From: an uncultured Clostridium sp.
GTDB lineage: Bacteria > Bacillota > Clostridia > TANB77 > CAG-508
Assembly (NCBI GenBank): GCA_900553225.1
Contig: USCV01000036.1
Location: forward strand, 1-15,208
Direction of reading: 5' to 3'
DNA: 15,208 bases
Positions 7,862 through 14,276 of this stretch are shown in pieces. Positions within the stretch are counted from its first letter, which is position 1. The number at the start of each line of letters is the position of its first letter. The translations under genes and the position numbers were made by a program. The notes beneath the pieces are model-generated. The model did not search any database. It saw nothing but the letters and a program-made list of their open reading frames with translations, and was not told the DNA's origin.

Positions 7862-8218
7862 CATTTTTTTCTTTTTTGCAACTTTTGTTGTTGCTCCTAA
7901 ACCTAATATTGACATACTCACTATTGCTACATATATAATTACATTATCTCCTGTTTTTGGATTTGAGCTATTGTCTTTCTTATCTTCGTTTTCTGTTTTT
8001 GAAGGAGTATTAGTATTATCGTTGTTATTTGCATTATTGTTATTATAGTTATTTTCTTCTGTCTTTGTTAATATTGTAAATGTTGTTGTTGCCTCTCCAC
8101 CATTTGTGAATGCTACTTTTAATGTATGTCCTCCAACTTCTAATGTATCAACATAAGCTTGTTTGAAAGTAATTATTGTACTACCTCTTTCTGATGTGTA
8201 GTTATCACTATCTACTAA
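7856..8218 (-). pseudogene. C-terminal remnant of a sortase-anchored surface protein (X2-like Ig domain plus NPKTG signal)
   Basis: A 120-codon leftward frame ends with TAA at 7856 and is closed at its 5' side by an in-frame TAA at 8219-8221. It has no usable start codon or ribosome site. Residues 1-50 (YTSERGSTIITFKQAYVDTL, then a G-G-H-T-L-K-V-x-F-T-N-G turn) match the last strands of the CBM_X2/Ig-like modules common in clostridial surface proteins. An N/T/K/E-rich linker (52-85) follows, then the sorting signal NPKTG (residues 86-90, 7949-7963), a hydrophobic span (93-109) and a KKKK tail. This is a complete cell-wall anchoring module without its protein, so the gene has lost its 5' part. 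The intact sorting signal suggests the loss is recent, or that this end was brought in by recombination. Confidence 0.8.
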
Positions 8219-8244
8219 TTATATTCTTCTGTGATATTATATAA

Positions 8245-8278
8245 GATAAAAAATATAAACAAGCTAATTTAACTTGTT
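8245..8278 (-). terminator. Intrinsic terminator after the sigma/anti-sigma operon
   Basis: The hairpin AACAAG (8258-8263) with CTTGTT (8273-8278) extends inward by a G-U and two A-U pairs to a 3-nt loop. On the minus strand it is followed by TATATTTTTTATC. It lies about 100 bp downstream of the DUF4179 gene. The rest of 8219-8380 is AT-rich with no gene that I can see. Confidence 0.65.
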
Positions 8279-8380
8279 CATATTTTTTATAATTATTCTT
8301 TTATATTTAATTTAGTTATATTTTTTACAATACTTGCAATTTATTTTACTTTCTACTTTTTCCAATAAACCATTTGTTAA

Positions 8381-9691
8381 TCATTTTACTTGTTCTAGCT
8401 CTATAATATATGGCTTTCCTTTAAGCATTACTCTAACTTTTATTCTATCTGTTGCATTATATGTAGTTAGGCTAAACGTTTCATAGAAACTAAACTTATT
8501 TCCATCTATATAATTAGCATCTTGTCTTCTGCCTGGACTCATAGTTGATGTAAACTTTTCGCCCTTCTCATTTTCAACATAAGTTACATTTTCAATATTT
8601 TGATTGTTTGGCGTATTATTCCTTTCATAAATTGCTATTGGCTGTTTTATATTATCATATTGTTCTCTTGCTTCTATTAATTCTTTTTCTGTATTCATTC
8701 TTTTATTATATTCATTAATATCTATTTCTCCATCTACTACTTTTTTCTCTAATTTATTTATTAATTCTATTCCTTCTGGAAGTCCCATATTTGATATAAT
8801 TAGTCCAAACTCAAATCCTGTATTAGTTAGTGTTGCATTTGTCACTTCAAAATCTGGATTTTCGCAAGATACTACTCTATAAGATATACTTTGTCTATTA
8901 TACATCTCTTTTGGAACATCAAATCTCATCTTCCAATTTCCACTTATACTAACAACTGTATTTTTATCTGTTACCTGTATTTCATTAAAATCGAAATTTA
9001 ATTTTTTACTTTTCGGAAAACTCTTATCTCCTGAATACAAGTTATATGTAAACTGTATAATTCCAGTTTTTTTATCATGCTTTTTTAGAATCACATTTAG
9101 TCCACAATTATAATAGTTTTCATTAAATTCACCAAATTTATAGTTTAAATTGTTTTCTTTGCAATATTTTTCAAATGCATCTTTATCCATACAATATAAA
9201 ATTTTTTTCTCTTCATCAGTTATAATTAAGTCTTTAAGTTCTATATCCTGTAGATTATCTAAATCTATTGTTTTATTTATTTTTGTATTAATTTCAAGTG
9301 TAAAGTGCGCTCCTATTGTTATGTCATCCATTATAAAATCTTCTATTTTAGTATTTACATTAATATTATTTACAGTTATATTTGTCTTTTGATCAGTAGC
9401 AGTTGTATTTGATGCTATATAATCCATTTCTGGTTTTGCTATATAACCATTTTCTGCTGCAGTATCAATTCCTTGTCCAAATCCAAAGCTAGAAATAATT
9501 TTATTATAAGCTAATGCTCCTCCTGTTATCATTATAATACCACCACAAGTAATTGCAACTAGTTTCTTTTTTATCATATACCTCCTCCATTTTTCTTCTT
9601 CATTTAGGGTATGTTTATTATTATATTCATTTTTAAAGTTATTAATTGCAACATTCATTTTGAATTTTTTTAATAATTCTTGTTCATTCAT
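8381..9691 (-). CDS. DUF4179 membrane protein, probable anti-sigma factor
   Basis: This probably holds the sigma factor encoded just upstream inactive at the membrane and releases it on a signal. With the start chosen here it has 436 residues: a cytoplasmic helical N-terminus (1-39), one membrane span (about 42-62), then an extracytoplasmic region beginning with the G-I-D-T-A-x-E-N-G-Y segment characteristic of clostridial DUF4179 proteins. A long beta-rich ectodomain follows, with the ILYC and F-x-K-Y-C-x-E-N-N-L-N-Y motifs near 160-185 and a Y-x-A-T-D-R-I-K-V segment close to the C-terminus. I chose ATG at 9691 because the AGGAGG at the sigma-gene end abuts the in-frame ATG at 9700 but sits 11 nt from 9691. 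The frame overlaps the sigma gene by 8 bp (ATGAATGA), so the two are translationally coupled. Confidence 0.88.
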   Translation of the reverse strand: MNEQELLKKFKMNVAINNFKNEYNNKHTLNEEEKWRRYMIKKKLVAITCGGIIMITGGALAYNKIISSFGFGQGIDTAAENGYIAKPEMDYIASNTTATDQKTNITVNNINVNTKIEDFIMDDITIGAHFTLEINTKINKTIDLDNLQDIELKDLIITDEEKKILYCMDKDAFEKYCKENNLNYKFGEFNENYYNCGLNVILKKHDKKTGIIQFTYNLYSGDKSFPKSKKLNFDFNEIQVTDKNTVVSISGNWKMRFDVPKEMYNRQSISYRVVSCENPDFEVTNATLTNTGFEFGLIISNMGLPEGIELINKLEKKVVDGEIDINEYNKRMNTEKELIEAREQYDNIKQPIAIYERNNTPNNQNIENVTYVENEKGEKFTSTMSPGRRQDANYIDGNKFSFYETFSLTTYNATDRIKVRVMLKGKPYIIELEQVK

Positions 9692-10238
9692 TATAATCAT
9701 ACCCTCCTTTTTTTAGAATTCTATTTAGTTTTTTTCTTATTCTGAATAGTTTAGATTTAACTTTGCTTTCTGACATATCAAAAATAATTGCAATTTCCTT
9801 AATCTTTCTTTCTTCATAGTAATAAGAAACGAATATTTCTCTATCTATTGCTTTTATTTTTTCTAACTCATTTAAAATTAATTGATTTTGCTGACTTTCA
9901 AAGTAATTCAATTCAATGTTTTGCCATTCTACTAACTCATCTGAATAATCTTCTATATTTTCTATTTGCTTATTAGTTCTGCATTTTTTAAGAATTAGTC
10001 TTTTCGTTATTCCTGCTATATATGCTGACATACTTTTGTTAACATTCAACTTTTGTTTATTATTCCATAAGGTTAAATATACGTCTATTATTATTTCTTC
10101 CTCATCTTCCTTTAAAAAAGTAAAATGTGAATTATGAATAATTGTACTTATATAGTTATTGTAATCTTTTATAATTTTTTCCATTTCTAATTCATTATTT
10201 ACTATGTAATTTTGTATTTTATCTATTGTTCTTTCCAA
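9684..10238 (-). CDS. ECF-like sigma-70 family RNA polymerase sigma factor
   Basis: An alternative sigma factor of 184 residues containing only regions 2 and 4. Region 2 spans about 24-86, with the D-V-Y-L-T-L-W core and SAYIAGITKRLILKKCR as the -10-recognition part. A short acidic linker follows, then region 4 at about 121-176, with the helix-turn-helix IKEIAIIFDMSESKVKSKLF. The start is TTG at 10238 behind AAAAGGAG with a rather long 11-nt spacer; the next ATG (residue 19) lacks a ribosome site. The downstream DUF4179 gene overlaps by 8 bp, the usual arrangement for a sigma factor with its anti-sigma factor. Target promoters cannot be read directly, but a candidate autoregulatory promoter is at 10278-10305. 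Confidence 0.9.
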   Translation of the reverse strand: MERTIDKIQNYIVNNELEMEKIIKDYNNYISTIIHNSHFTFLKEDEEEIIIDVYLTLWNNKQKLNVNKSMSAYIAGITKRLILKKCRTNKQIENIEDYSDELVEWQNIELNYFESQQNQLILNELEKIKAIDREIFVSYYYEERKIKEIAIIFDMSESKVKSKLFRIRKKLNRILKKGGYDYNE

Positions 10239-10277
10239 TTTAATCTAAACTCCTTTTAAGATATATCTTACATTTAT

Positions 10278-10305
10278 ATATTACCATTTTTCTTCATTTG
10301 GTTGC
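10278..10305 (-). promoter_or_regulatory. Candidate autoregulatory (ECF-type) promoter of the sigma operon
   Basis: On the minus strand GCAACC (10300-10305), similar to the AAC-containing -35 boxes favoured by many ECF sigma factors, is 16 bp from TAATAT (10278-10283). There is no good sigma-A -35 box here. It is a plausible self-recognised promoter, inferred only from position and the AAC core. Confidence 0.3.
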
Positions 10306-10310
10306 ATTTT

Positions 10311-10337
10311 TTTATAAAAAACTAATATGAAATTAGT
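10311..10337 (-). terminator. Short hairpin with T-run upstream of the sigma gene
   Basis: The stem ACTAAT (10321-10326) with ATTAGT (10332-10337) has a 5-nt loop and is followed on the minus strand by TTTTTATAAA. It could stop leftward transcription coming out of the structured region 10404-10640 before it reaches the sigma promoter. The 6-bp stem is AU-rich, so it is weak. Confidence 0.5.
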
Positions 10338-10403
10338 CTTTTAACCAATCTTTCTTGCTCTTACTTTTTCATGCTACCATTATATTATCCTATTTTTATA
10401 AAA

Positions 10404-10640
10404 TCAATTTCCTTTTATTTTCCTTATTTCTATTTCAAATATAAATTTAGGATATTTTTTAGTGAGTTCACTTAGTGAACTTTCGCACTCAAAACGGCAT
10501 TTTTTGTAGTTCATTGGGTGAATTTCTGCATCACTTTTGCATAAAATTTTTGTTCTTTGATTAACTCTAGAAGGCTTGTCCTTCTATGTGTATAGGCGTT
10601 GCGTGATGCACGCTATCCTGCCTTTATTTTTAATTAGGTA
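10404..10640 (-). other. Structured intergenic element, unassigned (candidate ncRNA or repeat remnant)
   Basis: This stretch is visibly less AT-rich than its surroundings and full of short stems. They include AGTTCAC-TTA-GTGAACT near 10463-10480 with flanking AGTG/CACT pairing, AGAAGG-5 nt-CCTTCT around 10570-10585, and GCGTG-ATG-CACGC around 10600-10613 inside a GGC/GCC closing pair. On the minus strand a 59-codon frame is open (10404-10583; it reads ECESSLSELTKKYPKFIFEI near the end), but its only ATG (10514) has no ribosome site. Neighbouring frames also have few stops. I do not recognise SRP RNA, tmRNA, 6S RNA or RNase P RNA in it. It may be an uncharacterised RNA, a dispersed repeat, or a decayed gene. 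The rest of 10239-10807 holds only the flanking hairpins. Confidence 0.45.
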
Positions 10641-10704
10641 TTTAGAACTTTATATGTGTTTATGTTTACTTGTTTAAATATACTTATCCTTAAATCCTCT
10701 TAGC

Positions 10705-10791
10705 AAAAAAATAATGTGCTTTTAAAATTTAGTCAAGGTTGTGCGGTAGCACATGCATTTTAACCTTGACTTGATTTTATAAAGCACATTA
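10705..10791 (-). terminator. Very long branched hairpin terminator of the acetyltransferase operon
   Basis: The arms 10712-10740 and 10762-10791 pair almost throughout: 11 perfect bp outside, one bulged T, then 18 pairs with a single T-T mismatch and one G-T. The 21-nt apex contains a second small hairpin, GTGC-GGTA-GCAC (10741-10752). On the minus strand the structure is followed immediately by seven T. It starts 17 bp after the stop of the last operon gene, so it works as its terminator, though it is far longer than needed. Confidence 0.8.
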
Positions 10792-10807
10792 GAATTGTTG
10801 AACAGGA

Positions 10808-11371
10808 TTATTTAATATTTTTATTTCTTATATAGCTTTCACTAAATTCATTTTCTAAAATATCCATAGCTATAGTATCATAATATTTTCCATTAATAAA
10901 TCTATTTTCACGAATCCTTCCAGTTTCTTTAAAACCACATTTTTTATAACACTTCAGAGCCCTTTCATTAAAACTCATTAAATGCAATTTTATACTATGT
11001 AAATTCATATAGTTAAAACCATAATCCAGCAATAATCTTATTGCTTCAGTACCATATCCTTTACTTAAATATTCCTTATCTCCGATAAAAATTCCTAATG
11101 TTGCTGTTCTATGCATATGGTCAATTCTTTCTAATCCAACAGTTCCAATTAGTTTATCTTCATCTAAAGTTATAATTGAAAAAGTAGCTTCTGGATTTGA
11201 ATTTTCTTGCAAATATTTTCTTTCTCCTTCTAGTGACATAATTGCTCCACTTCTTCCAGTGTAGTCTGTAACTTCAAAATCATTCATCCACTCTGTAAAT
11301 TTTTCTGCATCTTCTATATTTCTTGGAGATAAATATATTCTATCTCCTAATAATTTTTTAAAATACTTCAT
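10808..11371 (-). CDS. GNAT family N-acetyltransferase (RimJ/RimL-like)
   Basis: An acetyl-CoA-dependent N-acetyltransferase of 187 residues, full length for the RimJ/RimL/SpeG-like branch. It opens with the branch-typical GDRIYLSPRNIEDAE. The acetyl-CoA pyrophosphate loop (motif A) is YLSKGYGTEA (101-110), preceded by the beta strand LGIFIGD. Motif B is NERALKCYKKCGF (135-147), followed by the R-x-x-x-x-I-N-G-K-Y-Y-D end common in this group. The substrate may be a ribosomal-protein N-terminus, a polyamine or an antibiotic; the sequence does not decide. I start at ATG 11371 because GAGG lies 8 nt upstream. The in-frame ATG at 11398 has no ribosome site and overlaps the preceding gene. It is the last gene of the four-gene operon. 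Confidence 0.9.
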   Translation of the reverse strand: MKYFKKLLGDRIYLSPRNIEDAEKFTEWMNDFEVTDYTGRSGAIMSLEGERKYLQENSNPEATFSIITLDEDKLIGTVGLERIDHMHRTATLGIFIGDKEYLSKGYGTEAIRLLLDYGFNYMNLHSIKLHLMSFNERALKCYKKCGFKETGRIRENRFINGKYYDTIAMDILENEFSESYIRNKNIK

Positions 11372-11387
11372 TTTTGTTTCCTCTTTT

Positions 11388-11951
11388 CTATAATTCAAAT
11401 TTATCTTTTATCATTTTAGCAACATCTTCTGCTGATAAATTTGTATTGTTTATTCTAAGATAATTTTCTTGTTTTATTTCACCATGTTCTGAATTAAGTC
11501 TATATTTAGTTACACTATTTAATAATTCTTGTTCACTCCACTCAATATTTCTTTTGGTTGGCTTATGTTGTAATCTATTTTCGGTTTTGTTTCTTAAAAA
11601 TCTCTCATTTATATCTGCTTCCAGTTCTACAATATAAAACTCTCCTCCATTCTTCTTAAACAGTTTAGATATATTTTCAACATATTCCCAATCTTCTTTC
11701 ATATTGAAAGCCCATACATATGTAAATATTAGTCCATATTCACTGCTGTTTGCAAATTTTTGAAAAATTTGCTCTCTAAATAAAGAATTTAATTCCTTAA
11801 ATTCTTTTGATTTATGTTCAAATATCTGTAATAATAGTTCTATTGTCATATGATTATGAAATAGTTTTAAATCTGTTATTTTTGTTAATTCTTGACCTAC
11901 TGTCATTTTTCCTACAGCCTGAGGTCCACATATTAATACTAATTTTGGCAT
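11388..11951 (-). CDS. P-loop kinase-like NTPase (shikimate/adenylate-kinase-type fold)
   Basis: A cytoplasmic small-molecule kinase-like protein of 187 residues. The Walker A motif is GPQAVGKMT (9-17) at the very N-terminus, followed by a helix and the F-H-N-H-M-T segment (31-36). A hydrophobic strand near 105-111 (E-F-Y-I-V-E-L) precedes an arginine/lysine-rich lid, ERFLRNKTENRLQHKPTKR (116-134). This layout matches the nucleoside/shikimate-kinase and chloramphenicol-phosphotransferase class of P-loop proteins; the phosphate acceptor is unknown. I start at ATG 11951, which has AGGAG 9 nt upstream, rather than 11960, where the ribosome site abuts the ATG. The start is then 1 nt from the stop of the upstream fusion gene, so translation is probably coupled. 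It lies third in the operon. Confidence 0.82.
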   Translation of the reverse strand: MPKLVLICGPQAVGKMTVGQELTKITDLKLFHNHMTIELLLQIFEHKSKEFKELNSLFREQIFQKFANSSEYGLIFTYVWAFNMKEDWEYVENISKLFKKNGGEFYIVELEADINERFLRNKTENRLQHKPTKRNIEWSEQELLNSVTKYRLNSEHGEIKQENYLRINNTNLSAEDVAKMIKDKFEL

Positions 11952-11952
11952 T

Positions 11953-13551
11953 TTAATCATCTCCTAACATTATTTCTAAATATTTATCAGTAAATTTTTG
12001 TAAACTATCTTTTTCTCTTTTCAATTCATCCATTAATTTCTTTGCCTCTTGATATGCTTCATCATATTCTTTTTTTGTAATTTCCATTCTTTCAAAAGCT
12101 TCTTTTAATTCATCTTCATCAAGTAATATTATATCTCCTTTTGGAGTTACAACAACATCAAGATATAAGTCATCTTCATATGGCATTCCATTCTCTTTTC
12201 CTATTTTTCTTGCAATATCAAAATACCATTCTATAATTTCATTTTTATCATTATACATTGCAGTTAATCTACATTTCTTACTATAATCATAAAATTCAAG
12301 CCATTTATAGTTATTATTTGCCATACATAAATTAATATTTTCTACCACATATGGTTTATACATTTTATTAAATTTTATTAATGCGATATCTCCTGTAAAA
12401 TCTGAATTATTAAAGTTTTTTATTCTTAGTCTCCCATTTTCAACAATTTCCATATTATTAGGATTAGTAACAAATCTTTTCTTTAAACTAATCCAATATC
12501 TTTGTACAATTTCATTCGCAACATATGTTTCATTTTCAAGAACACCACCATTATTTTGAATAGATTTAGCTGATCCAATATTTGCTTTATCACAATCCAT
12601 TAAAACATTATCTATTCCTAATTCTCTACATTTTTCTAATGCCAATCTTATTTGTTCTGTTGCATAACCTTTTCTTCTTTCAGAAGGTCTTACACTATCA
12701 CCTATATGTCCACCATAATTTAATAATTTATCATTTAAGAAATGTCTAATTTGTAGGTTACCAACTATTTTTTTATCTGATTTTCTAACAGTCAAATATA
12801 ATGTTGCAGGAATTCTATCTTTATCTATCGTGTTAATAGATATATCATTTTGAACCTTTTTTAACCATTTATCAAAATCTTTAATTCTATCAAGCCCGCC
12901 ATCTCCTGCAATTTCATTTTCTCCATTATCCAAAAATTCTTGTAAATATTCTTCAACTTGCTTTTTGTATTCTTTTGTTGGCAGTACTAATTCTAATTCA
13001 TCTTTTGGTAGTTTCTTTAAATTATATATATATCCTGCTTCCTTATATTCTTTATTTCCTCTTTCAATTATATTTTCTCCACAATAAACACCACCCATTT
13101 TTTCATAGAATGATCTTGATGCATAATTGTCTTTAAGGCACCATATTACCATTTTAGTATATCCATTTTCTTTAAATTGGTTTATAACACATTTAACTAA
13201 TTCTTTGCCTATTCCATTTCCTTTGTATTCTGGCTTTACATACAATGCAGAAATTTCGCAGTCAACATTAGGATACTCATCTTTATAATAATTGCCTGTT
13301 CTATATCTACAAAATCCAACTATCTCATTATTTAATTCAGCAACAACAAATCCATTTTGAGTATAGTTTTTTAATATTTTTTTATATTTCTCATCTATAG
13401 TTAAATTGTCTAAATATTCATCATCAACAATACCTCTGTATGCTATTTTCCACCCATTAACAGCAATTTCTGCAACAGATATTAAATCTTCTTTTTTTAC
13501 ATCTCTAACATTTATTTTATTATTTTTAAATATATAAATATTATCTTCCAC
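11953..13551 (-). CDS. Tandem GNAT-GNAT-DUF402 fusion protein
   Basis: A 532-residue protein with three recognisable parts. The first GNAT domain (about 12-180) has the W-K-x-A-Y-R-G-I-V-D-D-E-Y-L opening and motif A LYVKPEYKGNGIGKEL (103-118), with the D-N-x-A-S-x-x-F-Y-E-K-x-G motif B (141-153). The second GNAT domain (about 186-357) is of the COG3981 type, with motif A DSVRPSERRKGYATEQ (285-300) and a DKAN motif (321-324). The C-terminal part (about 370-515) is a DUF402 domain; its WYFDIARK, DDLYLDVVVTPKG and LLDEDEL segments match the DUF402 nucleoside-di/triphosphate phosphatase family. Both acetyl-CoA loops look intact. It starts with GTG at 13551 behind GGGAG, 2 nt after the upstream stop. 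It could acetylate and dephosphorylate related substrates; that coupling is inference. Confidence 0.88.
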   Translation of the reverse strand: MEDNIYIFKNNKINVRDVKKEDLISVAEIAVNGWKIAYRGIVDDEYLDNLTIDEKYKKILKNYTQNGFVVAELNNEIVGFCRYRTGNYYKDEYPNVDCEISALYVKPEYKGNGIGKELVKCVINQFKENGYTKMVIWCLKDNYASRSFYEKMGGVYCGENIIERGNKEYKEAGYIYNLKKLPKDELELVLPTKEYKKQVEEYLQEFLDNGENEIAGDGGLDRIKDFDKWLKKVQNDISINTIDKDRIPATLYLTVRKSDKKIVGNLQIRHFLNDKLLNYGGHIGDSVRPSERRKGYATEQIRLALEKCRELGIDNVLMDCDKANIGSAKSIQNNGGVLENETYVANEIVQRYWISLKKRFVTNPNNMEIVENGRLRIKNFNNSDFTGDIALIKFNKMYKPYVVENINLCMANNNYKWLEFYDYSKKCRLTAMYNDKNEIIEWYFDIARKIGKENGMPYEDDLYLDVVVTPKGDIILLDEDELKEAFERMEITKKEYDEAYQEAKKLMDELKREKDSLQKFTDKYLEIMLGDD

Positions 13552-13553
13552 TT

Positions 13554-14009
13554 CTAACTCTCCCTTACCAATTTTCTCATTTTAAAATGTGAAGCTGTTT
13601 CTTCATATATTTTAAAGCCTACCTTTTGATATAAAAATCTCGCAGGATTTTCTTTAAATACTTGCAATATTGTATTTCTATTATTTTTTCTATCAACTTC
13701 AAGTTGTTTATTTAATATGTCTGTTCCAATACCTTGTCCTTGATATTTTTTATCTATATAAAATAAACTTATCACACTTTCATTATTTTCATCAATATAA
13801 TTAGTGAAAATTCCTATAATTTCATTGCCCAATTTAATAACTCTTATATGGTTTCTATGTTCCTCTATAAAATCTTTAAGAAAGTTAATTTGTTTTTCTT
13901 CATCCCAACCATACAATTTCTCTACATACCATTTAAAATTATCTTTTTTCATTTCATATAAAATATTAAAATACTCTTCTTTATATTCTTCAAGCCTATA
14001 TTTATTCAT
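13554..14009 (-). CDS. GNAT family N-acetyltransferase
   Basis: First gene of the operon, 151 residues, a single GNAT domain. It has the Y-G-W-D-E-E-K-Q-I-N-F segment (33-43), a beta-4 strand ISLFYIDK (80-87), the acetyl-CoA loop QGQGIG (90-95) and motif B NPARFLYQKVGF (121-132), with the C-terminal H-F-K-M-R-K end. This layout is typical of the small acetyltransferases that modify antibiotics or amino acids, but no subfamily residue identifies the substrate. The ATG at 14009 has AGGAG 11 nt upstream. That ribosome site follows directly after a terminator hairpin in the leader (14026-14076), so expression requires antitermination. Confidence 0.9.
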   Translation of the reverse strand: MNKYRLEEYKEEYFNILYEMKKDNFKWYVEKLYGWDEEKQINFLKDFIEEHRNHIRVIKLGNEIIGIFTNYIDENNESVISLFYIDKKYQGQGIGTDILNKQLEVDRKNNRNTILQVFKENPARFLYQKVGFKIYEETASHFKMRKLVRES

Positions 14010-14025
14010 TTATATCACATCTCCT

Positions 14026-14076
14026 ATAAAAAATAAGCCTCACAAAAGAATCTTTTAAGACTCCTTTGTAAGACTT
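14026..14076 (-). terminator. Terminator within the operon leader (attenuator stem)
   Basis: A roughly 15-bp stem (14062-14076 with 14035-14050; wobbles only, no mismatch) is followed on the minus strand by ATTTTTTAT. It ends only a few bases before the AGGAG of the first operon gene. Confidence 0.78.
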
Positions 14077-14155
14077 TTATCTCTTACTTTATAAGTGTAA
14101 GTAGTTTTCTATTTTTACTACTCTTTACCGCTCAAACATTACTATTCTAGGTAAA
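14026..14155 (-). promoter_or_regulatory. Leader attenuator (possible riboswitch) controlling the acetyltransferase operon
   Basis: Four stems can form on the minus-strand RNA, read 5' to 3'. P1 is TTTACC (14150-14155) with GGTAAA (14124-14129). P2 is AGTAGT (14117-14122) with ACTACT (14100-14105). An anti-antiterminator pairs CTTAC (14097-14101) with GTAAG (14083-14087). An antiterminator pairs GTAAGA (14082-14087) with TCTTAC (14068-14073). The terminator pairs 14062-14076 with 14035-14050 (about 15 pairs including wobbles) and is followed by ATTTTTTAT. The middle three share bases and are mutually exclusive. A tiny frame, ATG-TTT-GAG-CGG-TAA (14125-14139), lies in the P1 loop without a clear ribosome site. 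No T-box motif (GGTGG-ACCGCG) or other riboswitch consensus I know is present. Confidence 0.7.
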
Positions 14156-14173
14156 CTCTCAAATATAATTTAT

Positions 14174-14202
14174 ATTTTAACATATTGTTTTGTATTTGTC
14201 AA
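14174..14202 (-). promoter_or_regulatory. Strong sigma-A promoter of the acetyltransferase operon
   Basis: A perfect TTGACA (minus strand, 14197-14202) and TAAAAT (14174-14179) are 17 bp apart. Transcription should start near 14167, giving a leader of about 160 nt before the first start codon. Confidence 0.85.
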
Positions 14203-14224
14203 ATTCAATTTACATAACTTTTAT

Positions 14225-14253
14225 CGAATTCGTCATACAGAGTGTGGCGAATT
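14225..14253. repeat. Small inverted repeat downstream of the truncated dinD
   Basis: AATTCG (14227-14232) and CGAATT (14248-14253) are separated by 15 bp. The left arm also sits in the palindrome CGAATTCG. There is no T-run, so it is not a convincing terminator. It lies between the dinD stop and the operon promoter. Confidence 0.4.
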
Positions 14254-14276
14254 TAAAATCTTTACTTAATAATATT

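Noticed and set aside
10404..10640. SRP RNA, tmRNA, 6S RNA or RNase P RNA
   Set aside because: None of the conserved cores (for example the SRP apical loop or the tmRNA acceptor end with CCA) can be found on either strand.
10712..10791. Integron attC site
   Set aside because: The ends lack the GTTRRRY / RYYYAAC core sites, no integrase is present, and the T-run makes a terminator a simpler explanation.
13804..14058. Rightward frame of 84 codons across the first GNAT gene and its leader
   Set aside because: Low-complexity S/L/Y/K translation antisense to an intact GNAT domain, and it runs through the attenuator stem; not a gene.
14026..14155. T-box riboswitch
   Set aside because: The operon leader lacks the conserved GGTGG/ACCGCG antiterminator motif, and the genes are not aminoacyl-tRNA or amino-acid genes.
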